Below are positions 22,421 to 33,574 of a stretch of 64,000 nt of DNA, one piece after another. Numbering within the stretch: the first letter of the stretch is position 1; each line of letters opens with the position of its first letter. The stretch spans positions 3,739,419 through 3,803,418 of the forward strand of contig JAJHZJ010000311.1 of NCBI GenBank assembly GCA_023548195.1. The letters are read 5' to 3'. Origin of the DNA: Bettongia penicillata ogilbyi. Lineage: Eukaryota > Chordata > Mammalia > Diprotodontia > Potoroidae. Under the pieces are notes generated by a model, which was not told the origin of the DNA, made no database searches, and worked only from the letters and a program-made list of their open reading frames with translations. A program made the translations under genes and the position numbers.

Positions 22421-24253
22421 GCTGATTAGCTGGACACTCAATTGCCTAATTCTTTCTTAGCCCTCTCTTTCAGGTGATCCTAAAATCACAGCATAAATGA
22501 AAGGGGGGATGGGAGATCAGCTGATTCCTTCTACTTGGGAATTGGCTATTTCTCCTTAAGCCCCTCAAAGTTTAAAGTTCTTAGAAGGCTCTTGCCTTCT
22601 TTTCATTCCCCACCCTCCTGCCCAGCTCCAAAAGAAACATCTGTCTCCTTGCACTGGATCCCCTCCTCCTGGGCCTACCCAGGGCCCCCTCCCACCTGCC
22701 CTGCATCTCTCCAGGCTCTCCTCGCCTGCTCAAAGTCATGTAGCCAGAAATGTAATTAGGCCTTTCCTAGGACGTCATCCCTTCTGCACAGTCAGGCTGC
22801 CCGTCCAACAGGGGATAATTTATGGAAATGGGTAAAGGTGTTTTAAATTATTCAATTTAAATGTAAATAGGGGAGATGGTTTCTCTGAATAAATTGTCTT
22901 ATTTATGTTCCACCCTCCCCCTCCCAGTGAAATACGGAGCTGTTTGGAAACTGCTTGAGCAAGGGGGCCCTTCACTCAGCCTGGTAAATAATGTGAAGAT
23001 TACCCTTGTTTGCCCAAAAAAGGATTAGAAGTATAGATAGGAAAACCCCCTCCCCCCAACTACAAACCAGGGACCCCTGGTGATTGCTAGCCCTCAGACC
23101 AGCGTCACAGAAAATATTCCCAGGGGCTCTCTTGGTTCTGTCTGACTCTCATATGCTGGGACCCAAAATCTTTTGCCCAATAGGTAACAAAGAAAGTGAC
23201 TATCAAGGATGTGAGAGGGATAATATTAATTTCATTTGACCCCAGAGGCTAAAAATAGGAGCAAGGCATATAAATTCCAAGGACATAGATTTTGTGCTCA
23301 AAATCAAGAAGAATTCTTTTAAACATTACAGCTGTCCCAAGACAGGAAAGCTGCTCATGGAGTTATTTGGGAACTGTCTAAGTAGAAACCAAATGGCCAC
23401 ATCTCAGGGATGAGAGGTGGAACTGGATAACCCCTCGGGTCATTTCCCCTATTTTGAGCATAGAATTTACCTCCTGGTAACTTTCACCCCTGGGTCCTAG
23501 CTCTGTCCTCTGGAATCAAGCAGAGCACATCTTATCCCTCTCATATCCATGGCAATTACTTTTTTTGTCTCTTCTTTGGTTGGAACTTCTGTGTTCCAGA
23601 GTGTAGAAGCTGGATAGGCCCAGTTCTGCTCCTGGGATTCTCTAGTTCAGTGTCCTATTAGGTCTGAGATTGGAAAGCAAACAATTAAAAAGTCTCTTTT
23701 GTCAGCATAGAGGGAAAAATGGGGCACCACAGGGTGCCAAGGCAAAAGAGGATGCAGGTGGCACTTGGGCTATACAAAAGAGTTTCCCCTGGGGTGCCCC
23801 CACTGTGCCAGGGCAGCCAGAAGCAGCTGAAGCAAGTGGTAGCTGATTGTACCAAAACGTCTGCCAAGGTATTTAGGGAAGCCAGGTGATAGGAAGGGGT
23901 TGGAACAAAGCATACTAGACATGGTGAGGAGAAGAACATGTGCACCAAATAAGTGGGATAAAAGCAGGGAAGAGAGAGACTGAGTCTGGGCACTGATGAG
24001 GCACCCAGGGTATTTAGCCCTCTCTTTCAGGTAATTATAAAATCTCAGCATAAATGTCCCATTATCCGACTTATTTGATGATATACTCCTTGAAATTCAG
24101 GAGAGGGACCAGCCAATTCCTCCAGTTTGATGACTGGATATTCCTTTCCTGGGTGGGCTTGGTCTGGGATCTCTTCCCCATCATTGTTATGTATGTAGAT
24201 TTCTGGGCAGTCTGGGGTCATGGTATATGCTATATGAAAGCATGCATGTGCAT

Positions 24254-24255
<2 letters not shown>
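22421..24255. other. Long apparently unique stretch with a diverged duplication
   Basis: 22458-22560 and 24015-24150 share an identical 17-mer (tagccctctctttcagg) followed by similar text ('cagcataaatg', then a diverged stretch). 22790-22920 is A/T-rich, repeat-free and resembles conserved non-coding DNA. A 102-codon minus frame (23685-23993) is not recognisable. Confidence 0.4.

Positions 24256-24287
<32 letters not shown>
24256..24287. repeat. (CA)16 microsatellite
   Basis: Uninterrupted CA. Confidence 0.95.
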
Positions 24288-24288
<1 letters not shown>

Positions 24289-24673
24289 ATTCATCAGAAT
24301 TATGGGAGGCATGGGTTGATAAGAACTGTGGTCATATCCATCTGAATGAAGCCTTCCCTAATTGTACTATTTGAGCTCTCAGTCAATTTCACAACTGAAG
24401 AGAAGGAATACCCAGCAGACCCTCCTTAGAGATATGTTATAATTTTCTTCTCTCTATGCAGGGAAAGATGGGAGAGTATCTGAATCCATGGAACTACCTC
24501 CACTCCCAGATCCAGGCATAGGCAGAGGGCAAGGCTAATTGGAAAGTAAAAAGAAAAAAAATTGACCCTTGGCCCTCTCTAACTTCTCTAGTAATTACCT
24601 CTCCTTATCCCCAAGGGTCACCTCTGTTTACGATGCCTTTAACCTCTTAGGGCTCCCACAGCCAGACCTATTT

Positions 24674-24676
<3 letters not shown>
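24288..24676. other. Unique DNA between two CA arrays
   Basis: Nothing recognised. Confidence 0.4.
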
Positions 24677-24734
<58 letters not shown>

Positions 24735-24740
24735 ACACAC
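24677..24740. repeat. (AC)n microsatellite
   Basis: About 53 bases of perfect AC, one T, then five more units. Confidence 0.95.
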
Positions 24741-25124
24741 TTCTGTGGTCAGTTTCTTCAGGTGATTAACTTATAAATTTCTTATAAACTAGTTCACTAA
24801 GATGCATAGTAAATTAATATGTTAATAATTGAACATGTCTTCCCTTCCTACAGGGGATTTCTAGAAATATCAGTGCCTTAACCCAAAGGAATTACTGCCT
24901 AGTACAGGTATTTCAGTCCCCATGGTAAACTAATAGAGTAGACTAAGCAAAGGTAAGCTCTCAAGCAAGTCTCTCTTTCCTCTCTGACCTAAAGCAAAGT
25001 TTGGCTCTAGGGATAAAGGATACATATCATTCACTATCCTCTTCCCCAAGGAAGCCTGTGAGGGAAAACCTTCCAGCAGCAGCAACCTCAAAGCTGCATA
25101 GAAATAAAATCAGTCTTCTGATAC
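24741..25124. other. Unique DNA
   Basis: No element recognised. Confidence 0.4.
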
Positions 25125-25305
25125 CCAGAGAGAGCATTGGCTTTGGGATCAGAGCATGTGGATTCAAATCCTGTCTCTTAACACTTACTGCCTATGTGAC
25201 CTTGGACAAGTTCCTTGCCCTTATCCTCAGTTTCCTCATCTACAAAATGAGAGGTTTGACTAAATGATCTCTGAAGTCCCTTCCAGAAATGGATTCATGA
25301 TCCTA
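25125..25305 (+). mobile_element. THER-1/MIR SINE
   Basis: 'ggattcaaatcctgtctctt', 'ttcctcatctacaaaatgag', 'ctgaagtcccttccagaaat'. Well preserved. Confidence 0.8.
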
Positions 25306-25384
25306 TAGTACAAATGCAACCAAAAACAAACAAATAAATGAATAAAGGAGCTGTCTCAGAAATAATCCAGAGAATTCTTGTCCA

Positions 25385-25500
25385 AGTTACCACAACCACT
25401 GTCATTACCAGTATCACTATCATCACTCTTCATTATCACATTGTATGTGTTTTATAATTACCATTATCACTATTATAATCATCACCAGTATCATAATCGT
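25385..25500. repeat. Degenerate (ATC)n/(ATT)n repeat
   Basis: Imperfect 'atcact/atcatcacc' units. Confidence 0.7.
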
Positions 25501-25627
25501 GTGGAAAAGGAGGAGGGATATATTATAAACAATAGTACAATTAGATGAATTAAGAACTGGTTGAATGACCAGACACAAAGAGTCATCATTAATATATCCC
25601 TGTCAACCTGGAGGGAGATAGTGTATA

Positions 25628-25867
25628 CTTGTTTAGTCATTTCAATTATGTCTGACTCTTCACAATCCCATTTGGAGATTTCCTGACAAAGATACTGGAG
25701 TGGTTTGCCATTTTATTCTCCAGTCCCATTTACATATGAAGAAACTGGGGCAAATAAGGTTAAATGACTTGTCCAGGGTCACACAGCTAGTGTCTGAGGC
25801 CCTCCTTGAATTCAGGTCTTCCTGATTCCAGGCCCCCAGCTCTTGCTCTATGGTGCCCCTAGCTTCT
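25628..25867 (-). mobile_element. Mar1 SINE nested in CR1/L3
   Basis: Antisense tail 'gtctgactcttcacaatccc', 'gatactggagtggtttgcca', CORE body, head at right ('tatggtgcccctagct'). Confidence 0.85.
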
Positions 25868-26184
25868 CTAGCGCATACTAATGGTGTGCATTTGTGATCT
25901 CCGCTTAACTCTGTGCTCTTCAACATTTTTATCAATAACTTAGATAAACTTGCCAAATCCAAAGTTACCTTGTGTCTGTCTTGTATATGTTTTCTATACA
26001 CATATACATACATATATGTTTTTGTACGTGTTTTATATATGTACATATATAGATACATATGCACACAAGCTGTTTCCCTAGAGAGAACATAAGCTCCATG
26101 ACATCAAGGACTATTTTTACATTTATCTTTATACAATGGCTTCCATAGTGTTTGGTACATGGTAGAAACTTATTCAATACTAGA

Positions 26185-26390
26185 GTTAGTAAATACTGAG
26201 TTCAAATCCTACCTCAGGCACTTACTGACTGGGTGGCCCTAGGCAAGTCATTCCTGTTTGCCTCAGTTTCCTCATCTGTAAAATGAGTGAGAGAAGGAAA
26301 TGGCAAGCCACTCCAGTATCTTTGCCAAGAGAATTTCAAAAGGGGTCACAAAGAGTCAGACATAACTGAGAAACAACTGAATATAACTGA
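26185..26390 (+). mobile_element. Mar1 SINE
   Basis: 'gagttcaaatcctacctcag', 'cctcagtttcctcatctgta', then the tail 'ccactccagtatctttgcca' and 'ggtcacaaagagtcagacat'. The head is truncated. Confidence 0.85.
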
Positions 26391-26764
26391 AGACCAAGTC
26401 CAATAGAAGGCACCCAAGATGCTGAAAAGTCCTGTAAGGGTTAGTTGAAGAGCCTGGGAATAGTTAACTTGAAAAAAAGAAGACTCAGAGGGTTGTGATA
26501 TGATTTTCACAGGATTATCTTATTAGGTTTGTCGCTAAAGTACAGAATTAAGAGCAATGAATAGACGTTACAGAGAGGCAGTTCTGGGCTCATGCCTCCT
26601 AAAAAATAGAGCTATCCCAAAGTGGAGCAGGCTATCTCAAGAGACAGTGGGTTCCCCTTCCCTAGAAATCTTCAGGAAAAGGCAAGATCACCAACCACCT
26701 TGTTGATGGTAGGGTTGAAGGAATTCTTGTTTAGGTATGAGTTGCACTAGATGACAGCATAGAA

Positions 26765-26960
26765 TGCGGGGATAAAATGGTAGATTTGGAGTCAGAGGTC
26801 ATGGATTCAAATCCTAGCCCTGCCACTTCCTAAATGTATGATGTTGGGCAAGTCACTAACCCTTTCCAGGTCTCATTTTCCTTATCAGTTAAGTAAAGGG
26901 ACTGGACTAAATGACCTCTGAGATCCCTTCCATCTCTAAATCTAGGATCCTATAACCACT
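26765..26960 (+). mobile_element. THER-1 SINE
   Basis: 'gattcaaatcctagccctgc', 'gggcaagtcactaacccttt', tail 'ctctgagatcccttccatct'. Confidence 0.8.
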
Positions 26961-27841
26961 AAGAGGATGTGATCTCTACCTATATCCCATCTGAAAGATC
27001 TTTTTGTATCAACTCTTTTTGACTTACCAAGTCTAATTCCCAGGCAGCCTCAGAGCAAGGTCCACAGATGCCTAGCTTCCTCCCAGCTATTGTCTCTTAT
27101 TGATCCTGAGGGTGGAGAGGCAGATTGGCCTGACCATTCTTCGACCCCTAACCCCAGTGTCATGCTCAAATAAAATTTATGCGGTATGTTAAATCCCTAG
27201 AGAGATCGACCCTCACATTGGTTCTGCCACCAACTAGCTGTATCCCTCACTCTTTCAAATCCCCAACCTATCACCTTTACTACCGTCCTCATCACAGATC
27301 ACAGAGAAATCAGGAGGAAATAGACAAGGTTCCTAGAATCAATTTCACGGATCTTGGGTATGAAGAACAGCCAAGTAGGAAGAAGTAGCACCCACCTAAG
27401 GAGTTAATGGCCTTAGATGTCTGCATTATGGATCATTCCTCTTTAATAGAGCCCAGCCTTTCTGACTCAGCTACCTTCTCCCTCTGACCTCCTCTCCATA
27501 TTTTTGCTTTCTTTCAAGGTGACATAACAAGCATTGTCTGTCCGTCTGCCTCTCTGTCTCATACACACGTGCACATGCACACAGACACATACACTCACAC
27601 AGTGGCACACTATATTCCTTCCTTATTTTGCCAGCACCATCATACAGCTTCACCCAGCCACCCAGGTGATATGACAGAGTTGTCCAAAGCAAATTTGTTG
27701 GAAGGCCATTTTGGATGGATAACTATGAGTCCCTTTCCTAAACATCCCCCAAGGAGATTTTACAACTCTTGCAGAAAAAAAGTCCTGCATCTAATCTAAA
27801 TGCTTCCTGTTATCCTGAACCTATCCTTACTGGTCAGAGGA
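26961..27841. other. Mostly unique DNA with a short CA tract
   Basis: 'gtgcacatgcacacagacac' repeats near 27560-27600. Otherwise nothing recognised. Confidence 0.4.
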
Positions 27842-28979
27842 TTGTTTGGTTGGTTGGTTTTTTATTGTCCCTCATTCTCGAAGAGGACCAAAATGACATC
27901 ACCATGATAAAGTGAAGTTTCAATTGGCTGTTCAGACCAATATGAGCTCAGAGTGCTCTACCACAGATTAGGCACAGATAGTCTGTGTAAACATTTGGGG
28001 TGGTTACTCCAAATTTGTGCATCTTAGGTTTCCTTTCTGTTATTTCAACTGCTTTGTTCATAGAGTACAGCACCTTTTCTGATGTGGGCACACCATGCTG
28101 AGTGGTCCTGTGCCAGTGTCTCCCGTGTCCCACAATCAAATTCAAAGTTCATGAGAGAGACCCTGAAAGTGTCCTTGTATCACTTCTTCTGACCACCATG
28201 TGATTGCCTGCCCCATGCGAGTTCTTCATAAAATAGTCTTTTTGGCTAGCTTACAGTTTGCATTTGAACAATGTAGCCAGTCCATCAGAGTTGCACTCTC
28301 TGAAGCATAGTTTGAATGCTTATCAGTTTAGTTTGAGCAAAGACCTCAGTGTTGATACCTTATCCTTCCAGGTGATCTTCAGACTCTTCCTAAGACAGTT
28401 CAAATGGAAGGGATTCAGTTTCTTGGCATGGCACTGGTAGACTGTCCATGTTTCACAGGCATACAACAATGAGGTCTGCACAACCGCTCTATAGACCTTC
28501 AGTCTGGTAGTCAGTCCAATACCTTTTCTCTCCCAAACTTTTCTTCGGAGCCTCCCAAACACTGAGTTAGCTCTGGCAATGCATGCGTCAACCTCGTTGT
28601 CAATGTGTACATCCCTGGAAAGTACACTAGCCAGGTAAGTGAACTTATCCACAGCCTTCAACATTTCTCCATTTGTTATAAGTGATGGTTCCACATATGG
28701 ATAGTGTGGTAGTGGGCGATGGAGCACCTGTGTTTTCTTGGTGTTGATTATTAGGCCAAAATTAGCCCAGGCAGCAGAGAATTGATCCATACTTTGTTGT
28801 ATCTCAGCTTCAGAGGCTGCACTGAGTGTGCAATCATCTCCAAACAGAAAATCACACACCAATACTCCCTCCACTTTGGTCTTGGCTTCTAGCCTTTTCA
28901 AATTGAAGAACTTAGCATCAGTTTGGTAGTTGAGCTTGATGCCATGTTCATCCTGGGCTATCAGATCTCTGTGCTTCAT
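27842..28979 (-). mobile_element. RTE-clade LINE, 5'-truncated
   Basis: Minus-strand element with RT C-terminal half, downstream region, 3' UTR and a (CCAA)n-like 3' tail (ttggttggttgg at 27848-27859 on the plus strand). The 3' end ('tcattctcgaagaggaccaa' on the plus strand) is the sequence shared with the SINEs at 8.3, 38.3, 59.7 and 62.0 kb. The 5' end lies near 28979. Confidence 0.75.
28323..28979 (-). pseudogene. RTE reverse-transcriptase C-terminal half, 218 codons open
   Basis: A non-LTR reverse transcriptase, which in an intact element copies its own RNA into a nicked target. The catalytic block reads 'FLFGDDCTL' (FGDD at residues 46-49), keeping both Asp but with Gly for the usual Ala of FADD. 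It is followed by 'FGLIINTKKTQVLH', 'VDKFTYLASVLSRD' (family YLGS), 'VYRAVVQTSLLYACETW' and 'HLNCLRKSLKITW', all in the family order. The frame then ends; minus-strand text from 28320 to about 27950 still carries family-like blocks in other frames, so frameshifts follow. The N-terminal RT fingers and the endonuclease are missing. RTE assignment rests on remembered motif patterns. Confidence 0.75.
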
Positions 28980-29179
28980 AGACTTCCTTAAAGATTATGA
29001 TTTTTCCCTCAACATTTTCTTCCTTGAAATACCAATAATCTTTTCTCCTGAGGCCTCTTTCAATAAATCCAGAGAAGTTATGTTTCTTCAATTTAGAACA
29101 ATGGGGCAGCTCTAATAAGATAGAATTTGACATAGACAAGTATTAAGTCTAATACTTGGGTTCAGGTATAAATTATATA
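28980..29179. other. Unique DNA beyond the RTE 5' end
   Basis: No element recognised. Confidence 0.4.
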
Positions 29180-29525
29180 CTAAGAATGAGACAGTGTGGC
29201 ACGATGGGGTCAAGTTCCAACTCTAGCACTAGCCATTGCTTTGCCTCTCTGTGCCTCAGTTTTCTCATATATAAGGTCAGTAGAACCAGTGTAAATGTTA
29301 TTATCTCCATTTTACAGGTTAGGATATTGAGACTTCTGAATCAGTTAACGGAAGAACCAAAGCCATAAGCAGATGATAGAAAGAGGTAACAGAAACATTT
29401 TCCTTAAAGGTCTTTAAGAACAAGAGAAACAATGTGGCATGGACCATTGGTCTTGGAGTCAGTTCCTGTTCAAATCCCACTCAGACCCTGGTGAGTCACT
29501 TAATCTCTCTGTGCCTCTGTTTGCC
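29180..29525. mobile_element. MIR fragments
   Basis: Sense 29180-29290, antisense 29290-29370 ('ccattttacaggttaggata'), sense 29420-29525 ('ttcaaatcccactcagaccc'). Confidence 0.6.
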
Positions 29526-29562
29526 TTCTGTAAAAAATAAAAAAAAAATTAAAAAAAAACTT
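29526..29562. repeat. A-rich tract
   Basis: 'aaaaaataaaaaaaaaatta' and a further A run. Confidence 0.9.
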
Positions 29563-29687
29563 CACAGAGCAAATCTCCTTAATTAATAAAAGGATTTGTT
29601 CTGTAAAACTTGGACTCAGTCAAAAAGCCGCACCCAAGAACCTAGAAGGCCACATGTGGCTTCAAAGACGAAGGTTCCCTACCTCTG
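29555..29687. mobile_element. hAT (Charlie-like) non-autonomous DNA transposon fragment
   Basis: The right end '...ggttccctacctctg' is the reverse of 'cagaggtagggaacc', a typical hAT-Charlie terminal inverted repeat (CAGGGGT-GGAACC class). Internal 'aaggatttgttctgtaaaac' and 'ggccacatgtggc' fit this kind of element. The left end is lost in the A-rich tract. Confidence 0.6.
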
Positions 29688-31264
29688 GTAAACATTCTCA
29701 GAAGTTCCTCACAGCTCTAAAGCTGTGATCCTACTTCCCTCAGTTTGCCTAAGAAGAGTGCTTTGCTAGATATTGTCTTCCTAGAGAGAGGCTAGGGATC
29801 AATCAGCCTCTGAGGGGCCATAGAGTCTCAGATCCCTAAAGGGAGTGCCTGCTCAGGGCAGAGACTCTTCTCAGGTTTTCTAATTATTTGTCCCTTACTT
29901 TTTCCACCCTACAATTCAAAATTCCTGCCACCAGGTTGAGATGTTATGATTGAAATCCCAGCCCTGCTCAAGGAGACAAAAGCTTCAAGGCATCCTGTTA
30001 GAATTTCACCTTTTCCTGCTGATCTCTCTCTACTTTATTTCTTCCAAAGAATGAGATGACAACCGAAAGGGATGATCACTGACTGGGGATTTCTGCTGAG
30101 CCTTTCTGCATGATTGTCAGGACAGGTATTGTACTTTCTCTAAATGTTATGTTCCTAGCATGGTGTTCTGCACACAATTGTGTTTAAAAAGTGTTATTGG
30201 TTGAATCTTGTATCTTGGCTGCAAATTATTTCTAGAGGCTTCAGGGAAGGCTCTTATACTGAGTCCAGTTGGTAAGGAGACAAATATATGGCTCCAGACC
30301 TGGTTGGGAGGCTTGGAAGCAGCCTGGAGAGACCCAATACCCAAAGAAAGAGACTTTGGGATGGGGGTGGAGACAGAAGACTGTGGCTAAGGCAACAGGC
30401 AGAGCACTGGTTGCCCCCCTTCTTCTTCCTGACTAGGGGAGCAATCATCCCCATAGAGGAAACAGCAACAAGCCTGCTTGACATTTGGACTGGAATTATT
30501 AACAGATACTTGTTCCCAATCAGGTCTCAAGTGCCTCTGAAGACCGCTCAGCTGCTGGGGAGGGGAGACATGGAGACCGCCCAGATCAGGAGGAAATCTC
30601 TCATTGCCCCTGACTTCCTTATCCACTTCTAGGGGGCTTCTAGAACCTACTGGAAAGGGCTATAACAGAGCATTGAGGGAAAGGCGTGGGTCCTCTACTA
30701 TGAAGGAACAGGAGGAGAAGGACAAGGGACAGAGGACTAAGAGACTATACTAGTAGGTTTCCTTCCTGATTTGAAAATACAGAGAGGTCTTTAGGGTAAG
30801 AATGGAGTCAGGATACTAGAGTTTCCTGAGGAGCACCTAGAAATAGGGGAAGGTCATGACCAGCTGGAGAGAGCTGGGAAGACTCCTGGTGTTGAAATTC
30901 ATCTTTAAATGGTGTATAGGACTTCAGCAAGTGCAGGACATTCTAAGAACAGAGATCAACCTGAGAAAACCAATGATTCAGGAGGACCCCTTGCACTGTA
31001 TTCAGGAGGCAGAATTTACAGCTTGACTGGAATATATAGGGCTTAGAGAGGATAAGAGGACATAAAGCCAACAAGGCAGATTGGCTTCAAATAGTGGAGA
31101 CCCTGGAACGCCAAGCAGAAAAGTATGAACCATACTTGGGAAGCAAAAGGGGGCCATGGGAATTCACCTTCTCCTCCCTATTCCCTGTGCTTATATCAAG
31201 CACATGCTATGTCAACATCTGCCTGTACCAGGAAACATCAGGAAAAGAGCATTTGTTCTCAGGT
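29688..31264. other. Long stretch, little recognised
   Basis: About 30090-30205 may be a sense L2 3' piece. A 114-codon plus frame (30288-30632) has no recognisable domain. No repeat is seen from 30210 to 31260. Confidence 0.4.
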
Positions 31265-32100
31265 CCAAAGACTTGAGTGCAAAAGCTGCTTTTGATGCTC
31301 ACTATCTGTGTGACCTAGGGCAGATCACTTAGTTTCCCTGGGTCTCTGTTTCCTCATCTGTAAAATAAGGTCTATGGATGTTAAATGATCTGCTCTAGGT
31401 TACATAGGTAATAAGCATCAAAGGTTGGGTTTTAACCCAGTGCTCCATTCACTACACATACACCCCCCACATACATCCTACCCACACACAATGCCCTATC
31501 CTTAATCCAATATACTCTCTTCTATTTTTCAGGCAGTTTCTGAAATCCTACCTCCTAAGAAGTCTTCCAGGACTAATCTGGAGGAACCACTTCCCCCAAC
31601 TCCATCCTTTCCAAACAGGAAAATTTTACCATGTCCCCCTTTTTTAGACACTCATAACCTTCTTAATTTACAGTCATAGAAAGCAAATAGTTCTATCAAC
31701 TCCTCATAATTCACTATGTGGCTACTACAGAAATGGTGTAGAAGAAAAGCAATTCCCCTGGGAATTCAGAGACCTAGTTTCTAGTCCTGACTCTAAAACC
31801 AATTAATTTTGTCAGCCTGAACAAGTGGAACATCACTTTCTCCCTGTAAAAGTACATCATAATCTCTGCCTTGCTTACATCCACAGGGTTATCGCAAGAC
31901 TTAAATGAGAGAATGTGGGAGAAGTTGCTTTGAAAGCATAAAGTGAGAGATGTAAATGGGAACTATAATTATTTCTAGTCTGTAAGCTCTGTGAGGGCAG
32001 GGGCCTTGTTTCAAATACTCATCTTTTTATTTCTTCCAGGGTTGAGCACAATGTGTCTCACATAGTAGGTGCCTTAATAACTCCCTGTAGTTGAATTCTA
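31265..32100. mobile_element. Cluster of MIR and L2 fragments
   Basis: Sense MIR 31265-31385, antisense MIR piece 31385-31460, sense L2 31525-31660 ('tcctacctcctaagaagtct'), sense MIR 31735-31965, sense L2 3' end 31975-32100 ('tctgtgagggcaggggcctt'). Confidence 0.7.
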
Positions 32101-32139
32101 TTGAGCTAGTCATTATTACTGTTAACAATAATTAATTGA

Positions 32140-32360
32140 GAGGCATCATGGCACAGTGATGAGAGTTGCCCTTGGAGTCAAGAAGACCTGGGTTCAAGTC
32201 CTACCTTTGATACATATTAGCTGTGTGTCCCTGGGCAAGTCACTTTACCTCAGTGCTTCAGGCAACTCTCTAAAAATAAGTTGCCAAATAGTTGCTGATC
32301 TGCATTAGTAAAGAAAGTTCTTCACCTGGAGGTTAAAACCATAGGTCCAGTCAAAAAACT
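32140..32360 (+). mobile_element. Mar1-relative SINE with 'ggcaactctctaa' tail
   Basis: 'catggcacagtgatgagagt', 'gggttcaagtcctacctttg', 'ctgggcaagtcactttacct', tail 'tcaggcaactctctaaaaat ... ctgcattagtaaagaaagtt'. Confidence 0.75.
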
Positions 32361-32484
32361 GATTAATACTGTATGTACTGTCTGCTGGCCACTACTGTGC
32401 ACCTGAGACTTTCTGCTAATGTTTTCCTCCAGTGCTTCACCTTGTCAGGGAGCTGATGCTGGGTTCTAGAAGACTTGTACTAGG

Positions 32485-32705
32485 GGAGCACAAGGTGGCA
32501 TTTGTATAGGGCATTATGATTTACAAAGTACTCTATATGTTATGTCATTTTGTGGTCTGATCCTCCCAAGAATTCTGTTAGGAAGGCAGCTATTATTTAT
32601 TCCCATTTTACAGGTGAGTAAACCGAGAGTAGCAGTGCTGAAGCAATTTGCCCAAAAGCATTCAACTATTAAGTGGCAGGGAGGGAGACACTCAAATCTG
32701 GGTTT
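32485..32705 (-). mobile_element. MIR SINE, antisense
   Basis: 'ttatgatttacaaagtactc', 'cccattttacaggtgagtaa', 'ctattaagtggcagggaggg'. Confidence 0.75.
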
Positions 32706-32709
32706 CCTG

Positions 32710-33320
32710 TCTGAGATTCCCTAGATACGGAGGGAACTTCCCAAAGAAGCAATTCCTCCAATCAACATCCAGCCTGTGACCCCACCAGCGACCTGTTGGA
32801 ATTCATGTCAGTCACCAAAGCTCTCATTTCTATTAAAACTCCATTTGCCAGAGAAGCGAAAAGGTAATTAGGATCCTTCGTCTTAAATCACTCTGCCGCT
32901 GAATTATTAAAGGGAAGAATTAAAAATAATCAGGCTTTTTCATTACACTTCATAGCAAGGAAATTAAAGGTGTAAGAATGTATTTTTTTCCTTGAATTTA
33001 AGTATTCATTTTGGAGATTTATAGGGGAGTCGAAATGATTCCCTGCGTACATGGCTCTCCCTTTTATGAAAGGGGGAGAGAGAAGGAAAAAAAAACCTTG
33101 TAAAATTAAAAGGGAGATAGAGCGAAGAAGGGATTTAACATAAAGAAGTACATCTGAGTGTTTTGCATTTTAATACATCTTTTTTTTTCTGCACAATTAC
33201 ACCATTGAGTGATATGGCAGGAAGAGATTAGGTTGCTGCTAATTTCAGGCACAGGGTGGTAAAAATGAAAAGGGGCGGGGAGTCTCGACAGCTGTTGGGT
33301 CAGTGAAAGCATCCTAAGGC
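32710..33320. other. Repeat-free A/T-rich island, candidate conserved non-coding element
   Basis: About 600 bases with no recognised repeat. Clustered homeodomain-type words include 'aaggtaattagg', 'gctgaattattaaag', 'gaattaaaaataatcagg' and 'aaggaaattaaagg'. A few CpGs survive ('ccttcgtc', 'gccgctg', 'gtcgaaatg', 'ctgcgtac'). No protein frame. Conservation is inferred, not measured. Confidence 0.45.
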
Positions 33321-33574
33321 AGCCATCATGGCTAACTCTGAAGATCTCAAAGCACTCTATAGGGTATGTGCTTTGACTTCCCAGATATTTTTGTTCCATA
33401 TTGATCACCCAGTCCCCACCCTGGGACAGTCAGGATGTGGGAAATGGGTTTACTTAAAGACCACTATATTTGAGACATCAAAAAGGGAAAGGAATAGGAT
33501 TGGAGCAACAACAGGAGGGTTAATACACAGAAGGATTCCCTAATTATCTAAGTCAAGAGATCATAAAAAAATAG
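33321..33574. other. Unique DNA following the candidate island
   Basis: Contains a short ATG frame followed by a GTATGT, listed under rejected ideas. Confidence 0.4.

Larger units (their letters stand above)
25530..26760 (+). mobile_element. CR1/L3-clade LINE fossil, split by younger insertions
   Basis: 25540-25625 encodes an 'LNDQTQRVIIN'-like stretch. After the SINE, 25868-25970 encodes 'VLFNIFINNLDKL', the RT block LFNIFINDLDKG of CR1/L3 LINEs. 26395-26760 matches the CR1/L3 3' end ('gcctgggaatagttaacttg', 'ctgtcccaa'-type text, 'ggaattcttgtttaggtatg'). Insertions: Mar1 25628-25867 (-), an L2 3' fragment 26080-26185 (+), Mar1 26185-26390 (+). Confidence 0.7.

Noticed and set aside
22458..22474. 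Splice acceptor of a real gene (shared 17-mer with 24015).
   Set aside because: No downstream open exon or donor is recognisable at either copy; kept only as a duplication finding.
33328..33363. Possible first coding exon: ATG in good context, 12 codons, then GTATGT like a splice donor.
   Set aside because: Too short to support, no partner exon seen, and 'gatctcaaagcactctat' resembles old SINE/L2 text.
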